Both the position numbers and the translations under genes were made by a program. A stretch of 64,000 nucleotides of DNA from Heterocephalus glaber (Eukaryota; Chordata; Mammalia; Rodentia; Bathyergidae). The stretch spans positions 4,346,719 through 4,410,718 of the forward strand of contig NW_004624865.1 in the NCBI RefSeq assembly GCF_000247695.1, in the 5' to 3' direction. How positions within the stretch are numbered: the stretch's first letter is position 1; each line of letters begins with the position of its first letter. The notes below the pieces were generated by a model, which worked only from the letters and a program-made list of their open reading frames with translations, did no database searches and had not been told where the DNA came from. This document shows, piece by piece, positions 1 to 10,378 of this stretch.

Positions 1-544
1 GGGACTACATAGTGAGGTCCTATCTCAAAGCGAACAAACACACAAACGAGAAAGACCTGCCTGCTTGAAGACACAAGGTGTCCCAAGGGCCACCCAGGCT
101 GGAGGTCCCGAAGACAGAACCTCCTCAACTTCACCTGAATGAAAAATCCCAGCAATGCCTTTATAGGTGGGAGAGGAACACAGAGAAATGCACAGCCTCA
201 GCAACAGGACAGGGCGTCCACTTCCCGATGAAATGACATCGTCATCCTCAGAGACCAGTGGAAAGTCAGGAGCCAGGGAGACCAAATCTAAGGAGAGGCC
301 CACCCCACTCCCCTCCTCCCCACCCCCGCCTTCAGGACCACAGCAACAGCCCTGCACCCCCCACGCCCCCACAAGAGCAAGGTAGATCTCTGCAGGTCAC
401 CACCACACACACAGCCCTGCCTGAGACACTGCAGCAGTGAGCACTGCAGTGACCGTGTTGTCCCCAGGGACTGGGACTGTGCCCTGGTGTTTCAGCCTCC
501 GTTGCCCAAGCTAGTCTTCATGGTGAGGTCTGTGATCAGTGCCA
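1..544. other. GREB1 intron, left edge, no feature seen
   Basis: GC-rich intronic sequence. A short SINE remnant (CTGTCTCAAAG-like) touches the very left edge. No exon-like segment with GREB1 similarity was seen. Confidence 0.5.
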
Positions 545-835
545 TGGATGGTAGCCAATGGTGACTCACCATCTGGACATAGCAGCCAATAGGGACTCAC
601 CCAGCAAGTCCTGGTGGCCAATTGGGCCTCACCAGCTGGACCTGGCAGCCAATGGGGACTCACCCAGCTGGACCTGCTGACCAATGGCAGCCTCACCAGC
701 TGGACATAGCAGCCAATGGGGACTCACCCAGCGAGACCTGGTGGCCAATGGGGCCTCACCAGCTAGACCTGGCAGCCAATGCAGCCTTACCAGCTGGACC
801 TGGCGGCCAATGGGAACTCACCCAGCTGGACGAGG
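545..835 (-). repeat. Minisatellite copying the exon H splice donor (about 9 x 32 bp)
   Basis: About nine imperfect units of 31-33 bases, each reading on the plus strand like GCCAATGGGGACTCACCCAG followed by CTGGACCTGGCA. On the minus strand every unit carries CAGCTGG/GTGAGT or a close variant (GTGAGG, GTAAGG). The right-most unit overlaps the real donor at 821/822. Plus-strand CCAAT motifs are a by-product of the unit. Confidence 0.9.
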
Positions 836-1007
836 TAGTAGACTGTGAGAAGGAGCTGCATCTCCTCGGAGATGGGCTGCACGGTGGAGGAGCCGTACTG
901 CTCATAGGCCCTGGAGACGGACTGGGAGTTCTGGTAGCAGGTGTACAGCAGCGGGCTGACCACCACGTCATTCAGGTTCCCACACAGGTAGGGGAAGTTC
1001 CCGTGGC
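822..1007 (-). CDS. GREB1: GREB1 exon H, residues 396-457
   Basis: 186 bases between acceptor CTCCTGCACAG and donor CTGG/GTGAGT, phase 1 to phase 1. Encodes HGNFPYLCGNLNDVVVSPLL, then YTCYQNSQSVSRAYEQYGSS and the end LLTVYYLVQL, virtually the human sequence. The last exon bases and the donor are the first unit of a minisatellite running on into the intron, so several further donor-like sites follow at steps of about 32 bases. The next exon lies beyond the left edge. Confidence 0.97.
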
Positions 1008-2604
1008 CTGTGCAGGAGGAGACAGCACTGCTGGCATGTGGCCTGGCGGTGGCTGGGACCAGCTGCACAGATCCTGGGGCAGGAGGACTCAGGAAGCAGG
1101 AGCATCTCCATCTGCCACCAGAATGACGCGCCAACCTCTCCGTGCCCGGCATGCGGGCCGTGCAGGCGCTGCGCCAGCTCTGGGGCAGTCTGGTGCCTGG
1201 GACACCAGCCTCAAGCTCGCTCAGACACCCAGGGCTTCTGGGGCAGAGGTGGCCTGGCTCTGCCTGCAAATTCTTTCACATCTCTGCCAAACTCGGAGCT
1301 CAGGGATGCTGAGGCAGGGACCACAGCTGGTGGCAACAACCATGAACACAGTGACTTACAAGTGGCAATGTGAAGAGTGACTGTTAAAAAAAGGATGTCA
1401 GCCAGGTGCAGTGGCACATGCCTGTAATCCCAGCACTCGGGAGGCTGATGCAGGAGGATCTCCATGAGTTTGACCCCAGCCTGAGCTACCTAGTGAGCTC
1501 AAGGCCAGCCTGACTACGTAGTGAGATCCTGCCTCAAAAGGACAATTTTCATAAAGGACACTCAGGGCCCTGCGACAGGAGCCACACAAAAGGGAGACAA
1601 GGATGGTGCCTTGGAGCAGCTCCGGATGTAGGCAGCAGGGTCAGGGCCACCCTGGTCTCCCAGGGCCTGGCAGCTGCCCTGGCTCTGCTCTCTCAGCCTG
1701 TGGGGCAGACAGGTGGTGGCCACCCAGGAAAGATGTAGAGCACAAGGCCGTGTGGGCCCCTCGGGAGCCCTGCCTGGGCCCTGCCACCCCCAAGCCCCAC
1801 TCCCTCGGGGCCACCTCCATGTGTTCGTCGGTGGCAGTTTTCTGGAGGGAGCAGGGTGTCTGTTTTATTTTTGGTTATTTTGTGGCACTGAGGACTGGCC
1901 CCAGAGCCTTCACCCTGAGCTGCATCCCCAGCCCTTTTTATTTTTTATTTTGAGACAGGGTCTCATTAAATCGCTGTGTAACCCAAGCTGCGCTTGAACT
2001 TGCAACTTCCTGCCTCAGCCTCCCTGAGTGCTGGAATGACAGGCGTGAGCCGCCACAATGGCTTCTTTGGATTTGCTGCTGTTATTTTCAGGAATAAAAA
2101 GAAGTGTGTCCTTTCTTAATGAAGAGCCGGCAGCTGCTCCCCTTTCCCACCAGGCGGCGTCCGCTCTCGCTACGCGCTCAATAATCCCACAGGCACAGGC
2201 AAGGACCGGATGTGCGCCCAGGTCTGTACCGCTCGAGTCCCGCCCAGTCCGCTTCTCGGGAAGGGACTTCTGTCGCTGAGCCAAAGATCTCCCTCCCCGG
2301 CACCGGTCAGCCGAAGCCCAGGCTGGATCAGGCCGGGTCTGGTTTCAGAAGACGCTTAGGGCTGTGGACAACAGTGACACCCGGTGCACAGCTCCGGGAA
2401 GAGCAGCAAGAGGGGGAAGGAGAGGGAAGCCAGGAGAGCGGGAGAGCACGCGAGGGGCCTGCGTGTGCGGGACGAGCTGTGACCTCAGCACCCACAGTCC
2501 TGGACTTGCTCAGGACACCTTGGGGTCGGACGGGGACGCGGTCCCAGCGTGGCCTGTGCCTCGCCTGTCCCTCTGCCACAAGGTGGGAGCCCCGCCAAAC
2601 TTGC
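1008..2604. repeat. GREB1 intron G-H with B1 and B1-dID SINEs
   Basis: B1-like SINE, plus, about 1399-1541, with an internal duplication of the GCCAGCCTG segment; B1-dID dimer, minus, about 1868-2058. The rest, especially 2100-2580, is CpG-containing unique sequence without a recognised feature. Confidence 0.75.
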
Positions 2605-2605
2605 C
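2599..2605 (-). other. GREB1: Non-canonical GC splice donor of GREB1 exon G
   Basis: Minus strand AAAG/GCAAGT. Frame continuity (GGC = Gly396 across the junction) fixes the boundary; no GT lies at the required position. Confidence 0.9.
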
Positions 2606-2748
2606 TTTAAATATCACCGGCTTGGCTTTGCAAATTTTCAGCAAATTGTCAGGAACAGACACAGGCTCTCCGGAGGCCACAACAGGAAAAGTGACTGAAG
2701 CCGGGCCTACCACTCCCGCCTGGGGCACACAGGCCAGGCCCACGCCTT
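2605..2748 (-). CDS. GREB1: GREB1 exon G, residues 348-395, followed by a GC donor
   Basis: 144 bases after acceptor GTGTTCCTAG. Encodes EGVGLACVPQAGVVGPASVT and ends VPDNLLKICKAKPVIFK, nearly identical to the human segment. The reading frame and the next exon (starting GC CAC GGG) require the exon to end at 2605, where the intron begins GCAAGT instead of GTAAGT: a GC-AG intron. The surrounding AAAG/GCAAGT is the usual strong context for such donors. The donor is only 20 bases from an unrelated in-frame stretch, so read-through gives a false C-terminus. Confidence 0.97.
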
Positions 2749-2814
2749 CTAGGAACACGAGGAGACCGTTAGCAAAATCCACAAGGAATGCCCGGAAGAC
2801 AGGACGCATGTTGA

Positions 2815-3180
2815 CATGAAATAATTCATCACAGTAAAAGACACACTGCCATGAATCCCCTCAAAATCCTCTCCTCCCTTCAAACACACTCATCCCACCG
2901 TCCTCGCCACTTCCTGCAGCAGCTCTGGAGTCCTCTGTCCTGAGGGTCTTTACCAGCTGTGATCACAAACACAGTGACTGCTGCTGCCGAGCGCCATCCA
3001 GCAGAAAGGCAGCTCGTAAACACACAACGCTGTGTCCTCATCCACCTTAGTCATTGATCTGGCACCGTGTGACTCCTGGCTCTTCTCCAAAGTCACAATG
3101 ACCACGACAGGGACACATTTTGGATCCATTCAGGACATCGAGGCAGCCGGGTCGGCACAGCTAAAGATCCTGCCCAATTG
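2815..3180. mobile_element. Tc1/mariner-derived composite (inverted internal copies)
   Basis: The left half is an antisense C-terminal fragment of a mariner transposase. After a junction near 2950 the right half reads in the sense direction: LAPCDSWLFSKVTMTT and FGSIQDIEA, matching the mariner signature DLAPCDFWLFP. Both halves carry frameshifts and stops. The junction CTTTACCAGCTGTGATCACA reappears, inverted, near 43670. Confidence 0.8.
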
Positions 3181-3373
3181 CTGCTTCCTGACCTCTCTGG
3201 GGCTCAGCAGCATCCGAAGCTCCGTGAAGTGGCTGATGGAGGGCAGGGGCCTCTGTGCCCTGAGCCTGTCAGCTGGGCCTCCCCACACACCCGCAGACCT
3301 GCCAGCTCACTCTCACGCCCGCACACCACTAGCACTGATGCTCACGTTTGGAGCCTCACCCGTGGTCACTCAC

Positions 3374-3487
3374 CGTACTTAGCTCTGTTCACACCGCCCT
3401 GAGGGTAGCCGGCATCTGCCACCAATGGGGACTCTGGGGACCACCCTTTGTGGCGCTTTTTTGGGGGCCCGGAGTTCGGCAAGATCC
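3374..3487 (-). CDS. GREB1: GREB1 exon F: basic NLS-like motif, residues 310-347
   Basis: 114 bases between acceptor ATGTTTCTAG and donor TACG/GTGAGT, phase 1 to phase 1. Encodes ILPNSGPPKKRHKGWSPESP and ends GGVNRAKY, matching human ILSNSGPPKKRHKGWSPESP. KKRHK (residues 319-323) after two prolines is a likely nuclear localisation signal, and WSPESP offers SP phosphosites. Too short to stand out as an ORF; it was found from the expected protein and both splice sites. Confidence 0.96.
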
Positions 3488-5841
3488 CTAGAAACATTGA
3501 GACCACAGATTAGACTGCAACTAGGAATGAGCTTCAATACAATTTCCCCTTAATTTGGAAAACACTTACTTGACATTTTTTTAGAGCACAGTTTACAGTG
3601 GATTTTTATAGCACACACCCATGTAACTTTTAAATTTTTGAGACAAGGTCTCACTAAGCTGCCCAAGCTGACTGGCCTTGAAATTGGCAACCCTTCCCCC
3701 TCAGCCTCTTCAGATGGGAAGCTGCGGCAAGAGGATCACAAGTTAGAGCCCAGCCTGGGCAACTTAGTGTCTTAGTCTCAAAATAAAAAGATAACAAAGA
3801 GTTGAGGATGTAACTCAGTGCCAAGGCCGTGGGTTCAATCCCCAGACCAAAATAAAGTAATCAATTAAAAGCTACTCTGAGAGTGGTTCATTCGGGACTA
3901 AAGAGGACCAAAGTGAAGCACTTCGTGAAGGACTGGCAGAGGCCGGCACTCATCGGGTGACCAACGCTAACCCCTGCTTCGCCCCACACCTTGCAGAGCT
4001 GGCCTGGAAGCTGGGGAGAAGTGGGCTTCCTGCCAGCCTCGCAGCGCTCCATGCACTCCCTGGGTTCCACCAATGGGGGCGGTGCTGATCCACTTTGTTC
4101 CCTCCCTCCCTCCCTGGCCTGGAAAGCTCATTTCTTTTTTTTTGGTACTGGGAATCAAACTCCCGGCCTTTCGCTTTCAAGGCAGGCGGCAGAACCACTG
4201 AGCTAAATCCCTGGGCCTAGGAAGCTCATTTAAGATCAAAAGGAGGAAGGAAAGCTGGACCCGATGCTGCCCCCTCCCTCCACACAACAGTGAGCTCCAG
4301 ACCCAGGCAGCATGCATGAGGGACCCCAGACACCAAGCCCTGGTCCCACAGCTTCTTGACCTCCCCACTGTCCAGAGCCCCGGGCCTCAAGCCTGAGTCA
4401 CATTAAATTCACCTGCAGGCTTTTACAGCTCTCTGTGTGGACACAACCCCATCCCGGGAGCCCAGCAGCCGGGCACGCAGGCCACCTGGCACCTGATACC
4501 TCAGAACTGGGCCCTGGAGCAGGGATTCCTGGAGTCTGACCCCAGAAGGAGCCGCACAGACCCCGCAGGGGCAGGGGCCAGAGACTGCTGTCCCTTCCCG
4601 GCCCCCGCTGTGGCACAGAGAATGCCACCTTCAGCCCCAGTACCCGAGGGACAGGGCCGCCTCGGAGTCTCCTGGAGTTCCCCTCAAAGTACCTCCCCCT
4701 TCTTTAGACCGACTGAAACAGAACCAAACTGAATGAAAAGCTAAAAACATGCTGGCTGCGGGGATGCACATGGTGATCCCAGCTCCTTCACAGGCTGAGG
4801 CAGGAGGATTGCCAAGTTCGAGGCCAGCCCAGCTGGGCAACTTCCTGAGACTAAAAATAGAAAATTTAAAAATCTAAAAATAAAAAATGTAAAAAAGGGG
4901 CTGCTGAGGCCCTGGGAACTCTGCCGTGTGGGGTGTGGGCCAGGCACCCCCGGATCCAGCTCAGGGAGAGAACTGTGGACAGGATTCAGTCTCCACCCCA
5001 CCCCCACCCCCCGGCAGAGGCCCGGTCCGGTCGTTGGCCACAGGGCTGCCCTGAGCTCAGCGCCTGGAGGGGGAAGGGCAGGGATGGGGCGGGGGCTGCC
5101 CTATGGGGTGACACAGCCTCCACTGCAGACCTGCTGCGCCCTGGGGGCCTTCAGTGAGAACTCACATTCGCCCCTTGGCCCAGGACGGTGGTCTGGAAAG
5201 GAGCGGGGAAGCTGTCCAGGGTGGTGGAGACAGAGGCGGAGCCCCGCCCCGCCCTGCCTGTGGACCCCGGGCCCGCCCACGTCGAAGGCCTCTGCCCGGG
5301 GCGGGGCGTGTCTGGGGTCCTCACCGCAGCCTGGCTGTGTGCGGAGGGGACAGGGAGACCTCTGGGGTGCATGGCCGAGGCAGAGCGCTGGACTTGGGGG
5401 CCGAGGGGCCCTCAGGTGTCTTCCTCCAGCGTCTCAGCGAACCCAGGGCCTTCCTACTGAGCTCCATCCCCAGTCCTTGTGATATTTTTCACTTTGAGAC
5501 AGGCTCTTGCTAAGTTGCCCAGGCTGGGCTCAAACTTGGGATCCTCCTGCCTCAGCCTCCCATGGTGCTGGGATTTTAGGTGTGTGCAGCACACCTGGTT
5601 CTGCTCTTCCCTCTCCCCTCTGCCTCCTCAGCACTTCCCTGGACTGGAAGCTGCAGCCCTCTGACGATCAACACGCTACTGCCCCCCCACCCTCTTCCTC
5701 GGTTCCCCCAAGCCCCACAGCCCTGCTGACGCTGGGAGATGCCTCACTGGCTCCCACTGCTCCTCACCCTGGTGACGGCTCCCACGCGGGCATCAGGCAG
5801 CCCCGGCGCCCCGGCCCCCGAGACCCCAGGCTGCCCCTTAC
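3488..5841. repeat. GREB1 intron E2-F with SINEs
   Basis: B1 fragment, minus, about 3638-3705; B1-dID, plus, about 3707-3852; ID-like, minus, about 4132-4219; B1, plus, about 4747-4900 with an A-rich tail; B1-dID, minus, about 5440-5602. The rest (4220-4740, 4900-5440, 5600-5840) is GC-rich unique sequence with no exon similarity. Confidence 0.75.
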
Positions 5842-5985
5842 CTAAGGCCGAGGGCCGGGCCAAAGGACCAGACGCGCTGCCCCGCACCAGCTGCTGGCGC
5901 CTGGGCGAGTCTCTGCCATTGAAGACGGCCGGGCCAGGCCCGGGGGCTGCTGCGGACGGAGGCTGATCCGAGGCCGGGGCAGGTC
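5842..5985 (-). CDS. GREB1: GREB1 exon E2, residues 262-309
   Basis: 144 bases between acceptor TCCGCCTTCAG and donor TTAG/GTAAGG, phase 1 to phase 1. Encodes a Pro/Ala-rich linker with the recognisable island GPAVFNGRDSPRRQQL and the end ARPSALG, matching human GPAVFNGKDSPKCQQL and PRPSALG. The exon is far more GC-rich than the human residues would require. The degenerate CA repeat lies about 120 bases upstream of its acceptor in the direction of transcription. Confidence 0.95.
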   Translation of the reverse strand, partial: DLPRPRISLRPQQPPGLARPSSMAETRPGASSWCGAARLVLWPGPRP

Positions 5986-6104
5986 CTGAAGGCGGAAAGG
6001 AGGCCGGAGGGCTGGGCGGACGGCAGGGGAGGGCTCCCGGGGCTGCACCGCACAGCTTCCTCCTTTCCCGGGGAGCTAGAGCTCGGAAGCGGACGGGACC
6101 CAGG

Positions 6105-6620
6105 CGCACGCACACACACACACACACATACACACACGTGTGTGGACACAACTGTGCACGCGCGCACACCTCCTGCTCATACCTGCAGACACACGCACAC
6201 ACACAAGCACACATATACACACTCCTGCATGCACAGGACACACACGTGCACAGTTTCACTCACATGTGCGTGCATACACACGCTCCTGCACACATGAACA
6301 CACGTGCACACTCCTGTGTGTGCAGTGTGCATTAACACGGGCGACACTGCTTCGTACACACTCCTGCACGTGTGAACACGGGGCACACACGCCCGCTCGT
6401 ACGTACACACTTCTGCCCGCACGTGTGTGCACGCTCCTCGCACACACTCCTACTTGTGCAGCACATACATGAACGTGCACCCACACACTGATGCACGCAT
6501 ACATGTCTCTGCTCACACACAGGCGGGCGGGTACACACCGCGGCAAGCACAGTCCTGCTCCTGCACACACTCCTCCCCGTGGTCACACAGGAGCACTTGC
6601 ACGCGCAAGAGCTCACGCCC
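6105..6620. repeat. Degenerate CA/CACG microsatellite tract
   Basis: About 500 bases of broken (CA)n with TGCA, CACG and CTCCTG interruptions, beginning with a clean run of CA near 6109. Alternating purine-pyrimidine throughout, hence Z-DNA-prone. On the GREB1 strand it is a TG-rich tract upstream of exon E2. Confidence 0.9.
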
Positions 6621-7369
6621 CAGCGAGCACACCCTGGGTGAGGAGAGGACGAGGGGACCACGTGTGGGGGGCTCCCCGCCCCAGGGCCGCGCCCTGTCCC
6701 CCTCTGCAGCTGAGCCTCAGCTCCCGGCCGAGGCCTCTGGGGAGGAAACCTCTGCCGCCGGCCTGGCCTTTCCTGGGGGGGCGGCGGCCCGGAGAGGGGC
6801 AGGTACACCGCAGTCCGCCACGAGTTGGGGCGGGGCCTCACTGCCCTCCCCACTCGGGGTGGCGGCAGCTCGAAGCCGGGCTGGGCGGCTCCGTGTGCAC
6901 CTGCGCTGCTGCCTTCTCCCAGCACCCGTGGGAGAGCGCGCACCAGGCACAGCGCTTGTCCCAGACGCCATGGGCGGGAAGCGGGGGTCGGGGCCTAGGT
7001 GACTCCCCGCAAGTCACACACCAGGGGCGGCGACCCTGGGGTTTACTGCAGGTCTCAGACAGCAGTGGCAGCGCCCACCCAGTCAGGGTGGCAGAGACGC
7101 CAGGCGCTGGTCCCAGGCCCACCTGAAGGAGGACACTGCGAGTTAGAGGGCAGCCTGGACTGCAAAGCAAGGCCCGCCCTTTGCTTTTTTTTTTTTTTCC
7201 TTTTGAGACAGGATTTCACTGTGTAGCCCAGGCTGACCTGGAACTCACAGCAATCCTCCTGCCTCAGCCTCCTGAATGCTGGGATTACAAGTGTGCACCA
7301 CCACGCCTCATAGTGAGCCAGGCCTGCTGCAGCCACCCCTCAGCCCTCACTGCTTCTCCACCGCCTCAC
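6621..7369. repeat. GC-rich intron part and B1 SINE
   Basis: 6640-7000 is strongly GC-rich with several CpG and GGGCGG motifs but no recognised promoter or exon. A B1 SINE, minus, lies at about 7184-7312 with its poly-A tail (as T run) at 7184-7200. Confidence 0.65.
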
Positions 7370-7516
7370 CTGCCTGCTGGGCGCCCGTTGGGTTGCCGGG
7401 GTTCAGCCCAGGAGCACCGGGCTCCCCGGAAAAGGCAGCCAGAGGCCCCGAGCCCTCCAGTGGCAGGAAGACAGGACCGGAGCTCACATTGGCAGAGGCC
7501 TGGCGGCTTCTGAACT
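7370..7516 (-). CDS. GREB1: GREB1 exon E1, residues 213-261
   Basis: 147 bases between acceptor TTCCTCCTGCAG and donor GCAG/GTGAGG, phase 1 to phase 1. It starts EFRSRQASANVSSG and ends NPTGAQQA, which aligns with the human segment beginning EFRSRQIPAS and ending GAQQAG. The middle is diverged and Gly/Pro/Ser-rich, as expected of a disordered linker. No long ORF shows it; it was found by matching the ends and the splice sites. Confidence 0.93.
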
Positions 7517-8806
7517 CTGCAGGAGGAAGAGGTGAGTGTGAGCACCGATGTGCTCCGCTCCATCAGCTACCAAAGGGTTTCCCAATCTGGGATTTCTCTC
7601 GCAGGTGAGCGGGCTCCCTAGAAATAAGATTCCAACCAGGCATGGGGGTGCATACTCAAATTCCCAGCACTCAGGGAGGCTGAGGCGGGAGGATCTCAAG
7701 TTCAAACCCAGCCTGGGCGATTTAGCAACTTAGGGAGGCCCTGTCTGAAAATAAAAATTAAAAGGGCTGGGAGTGGAGCTCAGTGTGAAAGCCCCCCAGC
7801 ACTGCAAAGAAGAAAAAAAGGAGAAAATCAGACCCACAAGGGAGGAGCCACGCCACCCACAAGGCCTGGGCACAGATGGGGACGGGAGGTCGAGGAAGGG
7901 GGCAGAGGGAGGACGCAGACCCTCCCACCCCATGCCTCCTCCCCTGCCCGAAGAGCCCACCCAGCAGAGTCCAGATGACCGGTGTCACCCTGGATTTGGA
8001 GGGACAGCGGACCTTGCTCCAGGCCACTCCACGGTGGCTCCTCTCGGGACACAGCCTGTAGGATGGGGTTGGTCCCTGAGGGCTCAGTTATCGGGGTTCA
8101 AGGTCACAGGGTCATGGTGCATTGTTGAAGCCAAGATGTCTCAAAGTTAGGGTTTCTCCGTGTTGCAAAGTTAGGGTTTCTCCATGTGACATTTTGGGGG
8201 GATTTTTTGTTTTGTTTTGTTTTTTTGGTACTGGGGATCGAACTCATGACCTTGCGCTTTCCATAGGCGCTGGAACCACTGAGCTAAATCCCTGGCCCCT
8301 TTTGCGGGGTTTTGTGTGTGTGTGTTTGTCTTGGGGTTTTTTGTTTGTTTGTTTTGTTGTTGTTTTGGTTTGGTTTGGTTCATTTTTCAGACAGGATCTT
8401 CAGGGCTGCCCTTGAACTTGTGGCGATCCTCCTGCCTCAGCTTCCCTCGAGCTGGGATGACAGCCGTGTACTCCCCACGCCCCGTTAAACACTGTGACGT
8501 TTGGGACCACATCACGCTGGGTCCTGCGGTTGTTTAACTACATCCCTGGCCCCTGCCCCTGGAGGCCAGTAGCACCCTCAGCCACGACCATCGACACTGT
8601 CCCCACTGCTCCAGACAGTCGCGGAGGAGAGGCAGCACAGTTCGCTGGTGGTCAGCGCTTAACCTCCATCCCCTCCCAGTGAGCGCCTGCGCCCGGAAGG
8701 ACGATCTCCTCTCTGCGTCACCAGACAGCAGCTCTCCCGGCTTCACCCCACAGGCACTGCACATGCAGGGGCGCCTCCCACACCCCTCCCTCGGGCCGCC
8801 CCTCAC
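7517..8806. repeat. GREB1 intron D-E1 with SINEs
   Basis: B1-dID, plus, about 7630-7815; ID-like, minus, about 8213-8300; GT/TTTG-rich low-complexity run 8310-8385; B1, minus, about 8386-8490. The remaining sequence is unique. Confidence 0.75.
8095..8114 (+). promoter_or_regulatory. Cluster of three nuclear-receptor half-sites
   Basis: GGTTCA, AGGTCA and GGGTCA follow each other in the same orientation with spacers 0 and 2. TCAAGGTCA inside it is a perfect extended half-site of the ERR/SF1 type. Inference only; it lies in a GREB1 intron. Confidence 0.4.
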
Positions 8807-8989
8807 CGGAGCCTTTCCAGCAGATCAGGGGCCCCTTGGTGAGGGTGCCGTGGGCATCTCGGACCAGGTAATACTTCAGCAGCTTCTGCTTCTTGGGCTG
8901 CGTGCTGAGCTTCAGGTTGATGTGGTTGGAGAACTCGGTGAAGTAACAGAAGCCTTTCCTGCCACAGCCGACGCAGTTCCCGGAGAAAC
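8807..8989 (-). CDS. GREB1: GREB1 exon D: Cys-rich block, residues 152-212
   Basis: 183 bases between acceptor TTCTCCCTAG and donor TCCG/GTGAGG, phase 1 to phase 1. Encodes [20 protein letters not shown], then [15 protein letters not shown] and the end [12 protein letters not shown]. Cysteines 157, 160 and 166 form a compact CxxC...C cluster that could help bind a metal (inference). One of the most conserved parts of the N-terminal half when compared with human GREB1 from memory. Confidence 0.97.
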
Positions 8990-10254
8990 CTAGGGAGAAG
9001 CAGAGCATGGGTCTCCCGCAGTGCCCAGACCCTTCGGACTCCGACTGGACCCCGCGTGCCTGTCCCCAGTGGCACCAGACAAGGCCACCCAGCAAAGCGC
9101 CCGTCCTCTCAGACGGCCTTGATTCGGGAGCACCAGGGAGATTCACCCCTGGAAATGGGGCCAGGCAGGGTTGGCAGATTTCACTTGCTTAGGGGCATTC
9201 TTTAAAATGCACATCCTGGCCCACGCTGGGAGGCTGAGACGGGGATTGCAAGTTTGAGCTCAGCGTGGGCAAATTAGCAACTTAGTGAGCTCCTGTCTCA
9301 AAATAAAAAAATAAAAAAGGGCGGGGGATGCAACTCAGTGCAAAGGCCCTAAGTTCAACCCCAGTACTGCAAAAACAAACAAACAAACAAAAACAATTAT
9401 GTGTACAATAACTGAGAGCTTTCTAAAACACAAAACATGGTACTTTACTTTAACACCTTCAGTGTTTCTTAAAAATATAAATTAAATAAGGAAAAATAAG
9501 GAAAAGGGACCTTTATTTAAAAAAACAACTTAAGATGAAGCAACCAATTGGTTTAAGAAAAACTTATCCAGGTCTTGATTTTTTTTTTTTCTGGTACCAG
9601 GGATCGAACTCAGGACCTTGCGCTTGCAAGGCAGGAGCAGCATCACTGAGCTAAATCCCCGGTCCTTAGGTCCTGAGTTTTTAAAAAACCAACTGTCACC
9701 CGGGGATTTAGCTCAGTAGTTTAGGAGCCTGCTTTGCAGGTGCAAGGTCCCAAGTTCGATCTCCAGTACCAAAAAAAAACCCCAGCTGTTATAAAAAGAA
9801 AGAAAGGTAAGATAAAATTTGAACATGTTGGATCTTTGGGCACATTGAAGAACGCCATCGAAGTTTTGAGCCAGGACAGTAGCGCTTTGTCCTTTACAGC
9901 CAGACAAAAAGCCCCTGTCCTTTAGAGACAGACACGCCTGGAATATTTACACACAAGATGACACAAGGTCTGGAATTTGCTTTTGGAAAACCCTCTCGGG
10001 GAGAAGAGGACAACACAAATCAAGACAGGCCGGCCGGGGCCACTCCGTCCTCCCCAGGGCCCTCTCACAGCCCCAGTTTTGGCTCGTCCTGCCCCCACCT
10101 CAAAACTCCCACCACGGGCAGCCCAACCTCTGTGCAGCACCTTTGTCCCGGGCCTCTGCCCAAGGTGCCCTGCCTCCCGAGGTGTGGCCGCCAGCCCTGC
10201 ACCACCAGGTTCAAGTTCAGTCTGGCAGCCGCCTCCTGAGTGACCCCAGTGAGT

Positions 10255-10378
10255 CTGTGAACCTTTCTGTGTCTTCACTGCTGCCTAGATAATTCCCAGA
10301 TTGCAGTGTATGCACCTCGCTGGTTATTTTAACTTAGAACAATCTCTGGCACATGATAAATGCTCAATAAACACCAGC
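10255..10378 (+). mobile_element. MIR SINE relic
   Basis: The segment ends with TGGCACATGATAAATGCTCA followed by ATAAA, the conserved MIR 3' part, preceded by a weak match to the MIR core. Confidence 0.75.

Noticed and set aside
545..835. CRISPR-like spaced repeats
   Set aside because: Units are contiguous and imperfect with no unique spacers, in a mammalian intron.
622..1380. 252-residue plus-strand open frame
   Set aside because: Antisense to GREB1 exon H and translates the 32-bp minisatellite; no independent support.
4240..4370. Possible alternative location of GREB1 exon F (minus strand SGEVKKLW)
   Set aside because: A chance resemblance to SGPPKKRH; the true exon with full similarity and both splice sites is at 3374-3487.
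5744..6259. Cys/Val-rich minus-strand frame upstream of GREB1 exon E2
   Set aside because: Its N-terminal part is the translated CA repeat; only the part from 5985 down is exonic, after a clear acceptor.
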